Below, piece after piece: positions 62,981-64,000 of a DNA stretch of 64,000 nt (positions are counted from its first letter, which is position 1; each line of letters starts with the position of its first letter). The DNA comes from JBBQBM01 sp964554485 (GTDB lineage Bacteria; Patescibacteriota; Saccharimonadia; Saccharimonadales; JAGQMS01): the NCBI GenBank assembly GCA_964554485.1, contig CAZKOX010000001.1:62001-126000 (forward strand), given 5' to 3'. The notes under the pieces were generated by a model that was not told the origin of the DNA, did not search any database, and was given only the letters and a program-made list of their open reading frames with translations. Position numbers and translations under genes: made by a program.

Positions 62981-63502
62981 ATGCACAGGCACGGATATAA
63001 AGGTCGCAAATTCGGCCGCGAGAATGATCAGAGACGAGCTCTTTTAAAGGGTCTTGCTGCTAATCTAATCGAACACGAAGAAATCATCACGTCCTTGCCA
63101 AAAGCTAAGGAGCTCGTGCCGTATGTAGAAAAGCTAATCACTAAAGCTAAAATTGGTGATTTGCATAACCGACGTCAAATAATTTCAAAAGTAGCTCATG
63201 TTGATGCTGCACATAAATTGGTTGATGAACTTGCTCCAAAATTGGCTGGTCGAAATAGTGGTCACCTAAGCGTCAAGCGAGACGGCTATCGTCGTGGTGA
63301 TAACTCAACAATGGCTAAGGTTAGTTTTGTTGGCTTAACTGCCGTGCACAATGTTAAGAAGAGTGCTAAAAAGGTTGAGGAAACCGTAGAAGACAAGAAG
63401 GCTGAAAAACTAGCTAAGAAAACTACAGTAGTTGCTAAAAAACCTAAGCTTAAAGGCACAAAAGTAGTCGCTAAAAGAACAGGCGTAAGAGGTAATAAAT
63501 AA
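62981..63502 (+). CDS. rplQ: 50S ribosomal protein L17 (bL17)
   Basis: A 173-residue L17. The first 115 residues are standard (MHRHGYKGRKFGRENDQRRALLKGLAANLIEHEEIITS). The remaining 58 residues are an extra lysine/valine-rich tail. Located near the exit tunnel. Two bases after the rpoA stop; overlaps rplM by one base. Confidence 0.95.
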   Translation: MHRHGYKGRKFGRENDQRRALLKGLAANLIEHEEIITSLPKAKELVPYVEKLITKAKIGDLHNRRQIISKVAHVDAAHKLVDELAPKLAGRNSGHLSVKRDGYRRGDNSTMAKVSFVGLTAVHNVKKSAKKVEETVEDKKAEKLAKKTTVVAKKPKLKGTKVVAKRTGVRGNK

Positions 63503-63933
63503 TGAAGACTTATAATGCTAAACCTACAGAAGTAACTCGTGAATGGTATGTCCTTGACGCTTCTAGCGCTCCACTGGGACGACTTTCAACCAAAATCGCA
63601 ACTCTACTAACTGGTAAAGGTAAGCCAATGTTTACGGCACACATCGACTGTGGCGACAATGTTGTGGTTATAAATGCTGAAAACCTAATCGTAACTGGCG
63701 CAAAACTTGAAGACAAAAAATACTACCGACACAGTCAGTACCCAGGAAATCTAAAAACTGCTACCTTGACTGAAAAAATGGCAAAAGATCCAACCGAAGT
63801 TATTCGTTTGGCAGTAAAAGGAATGTTACCTAAAAATAAATTAATGAACGATCGCATGCTTCGTCTACGTGTATTCGCTGGCGAATCACATGGTCATGAA
63901 GCTCAAACACCAAAGAAAGTGGAAGTTAAATAA
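63502..63933 (+). CDS. rplM: 50S ribosomal protein L13 (uL13)
   Basis: A 143-residue L13: REWYVLDASSAPLGRLSTKIATLLTGKGKPMFTAHIDCGD start region and the KMLPKNKLxNDRMLRLRVF-type end. An early 50S assembly protein. TAA overlaps the rpsI ATG by one base. Confidence 0.95.
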   Translation: MKTYNAKPTEVTREWYVLDASSAPLGRLSTKIATLLTGKGKPMFTAHIDCGDNVVVINAENLIVTGAKLEDKKYYRHSQYPGNLKTATLTEKMAKDPTEVIRLAVKGMLPKNKLMNDRMLRLRVFAGESHGHEAQTPKKVEVK

Positions 63934-64000
63934 TGGCTACAAAATCTGCAACTTATTTTTATGGTATCGGTCGACGAAGTTCTTCAATCGCAAAAGTTCG
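63933..64000 (+). CDS. rpsI: 30S ribosomal protein S9 (uS9), partial
   Basis: The first 22 codons are visible before the right edge: MATKSATYFYGIGRRSSSIAKV. The YGIGRRSSSIAKV string is the S9 opening (YGTGRRKSSxARV in others). Starts inside the TAATG overlap with rplM, the usual rplM-rpsI pair. The rest, including the C-terminal tail that touches P-site tRNA, lies outside the window. Confidence 0.9.
   Translation, partial: MATKSATYFYGIGRRSSSIAKV

Noticed and set aside
1..64000. CRISPR arrays, rRNA genes, transposase or integrase genes
   Set aside because: None was seen: no regularly spaced repeats, no rRNA-like stretches, no DDE or tyrosine/serine recombinase motifs in any credible frame.

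Overview
The window is a contiguous piece of a streamlined bacterial chromosome, most likely Candidatus Saccharibacteria (TM7) or a close relative in the Patescibacteria/CPR. The evidence is indirect: the spc operon goes straight from rpsE to rplO with no rpmD (uL30), a known CPR hallmark. adk and map are missing between secY and infA. Genes are packed with ATGA or TAATG overlaps, there are many lineage-specific small membrane proteins, and a CAP-domain protein and a lone PilB ATPase are present. No taxonomic search was run.

Layout. 1-185 is the end of uvrB. 230-3776 is gatCAB with a small HEPN-like membrane gene between gatA and gatB. 3794-4476 holds two small membrane proteins. 4537-11176 has dnaE, then a CAP protein and a SpoU-type rRNA/tRNA methylase on the minus strand, then pilB. 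11257-16988 has an orphan gene, rplS, yraN, nusA, an orphan and clpC. 17008-25938 has a membrane-anchored HEXXH protein, radA, a class A PBP (minus), recG, a metal-dependent phospholipase/nuclease-like protein and rsmD. 25939-32102 is the accessory zone: a rearranged tRNA-Leu locus with repeats, two orphan genes, a WhiB-like Fe-S protein, a leader RNA, a truncated copy of the hisS start, and a 1144-residue LamG/SGNH surface protein. 32103-35377 is hisS-tig-clpP. 35564-64000 is rpoB-rpoC, the str operon, and the S10-spc-alpha clusters running into rplM-rpsI.

How it works together. Most of the window is core information processing: transcription (rpoBC, rpoA, nusA), translation (about 30 ribosomal proteins, EF-G, EF-Tu, IF-1, GatCAB, HisRS), repair and replication (dnaE, recG, radA, uvrB) and proteostasis (tig, clpP, clpC). 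clpC and clpP each carry a CIRCE-like HrcA operator, so the two halves of the Clp protease are probably co-regulated by heat shock although they lie 20 kb apart. Many first genes have a TATAAT-like -10 element ending 7-11 bases before the start codon, which indicates leaderless mRNAs; genes inside operons use AAGGAG-type ribosome binding sites.

The most interesting points are: a WhiB-type four-cysteine protein (an actinobacterial family) in the accessory zone; an RNA polymerase beta' subunit that has lost all eight cysteines of both zinc sites; a perfect 112-bp duplication of the hisS start flanking the surface-protein gene, which has cut hisS off from its promoter and a possible attenuator; a tRNA-Leu gene flanked by tRNA fragments and by hairpins that show compensatory base changes; and an intrinsic-terminator-like hairpin placed directly after the nusA promoter.
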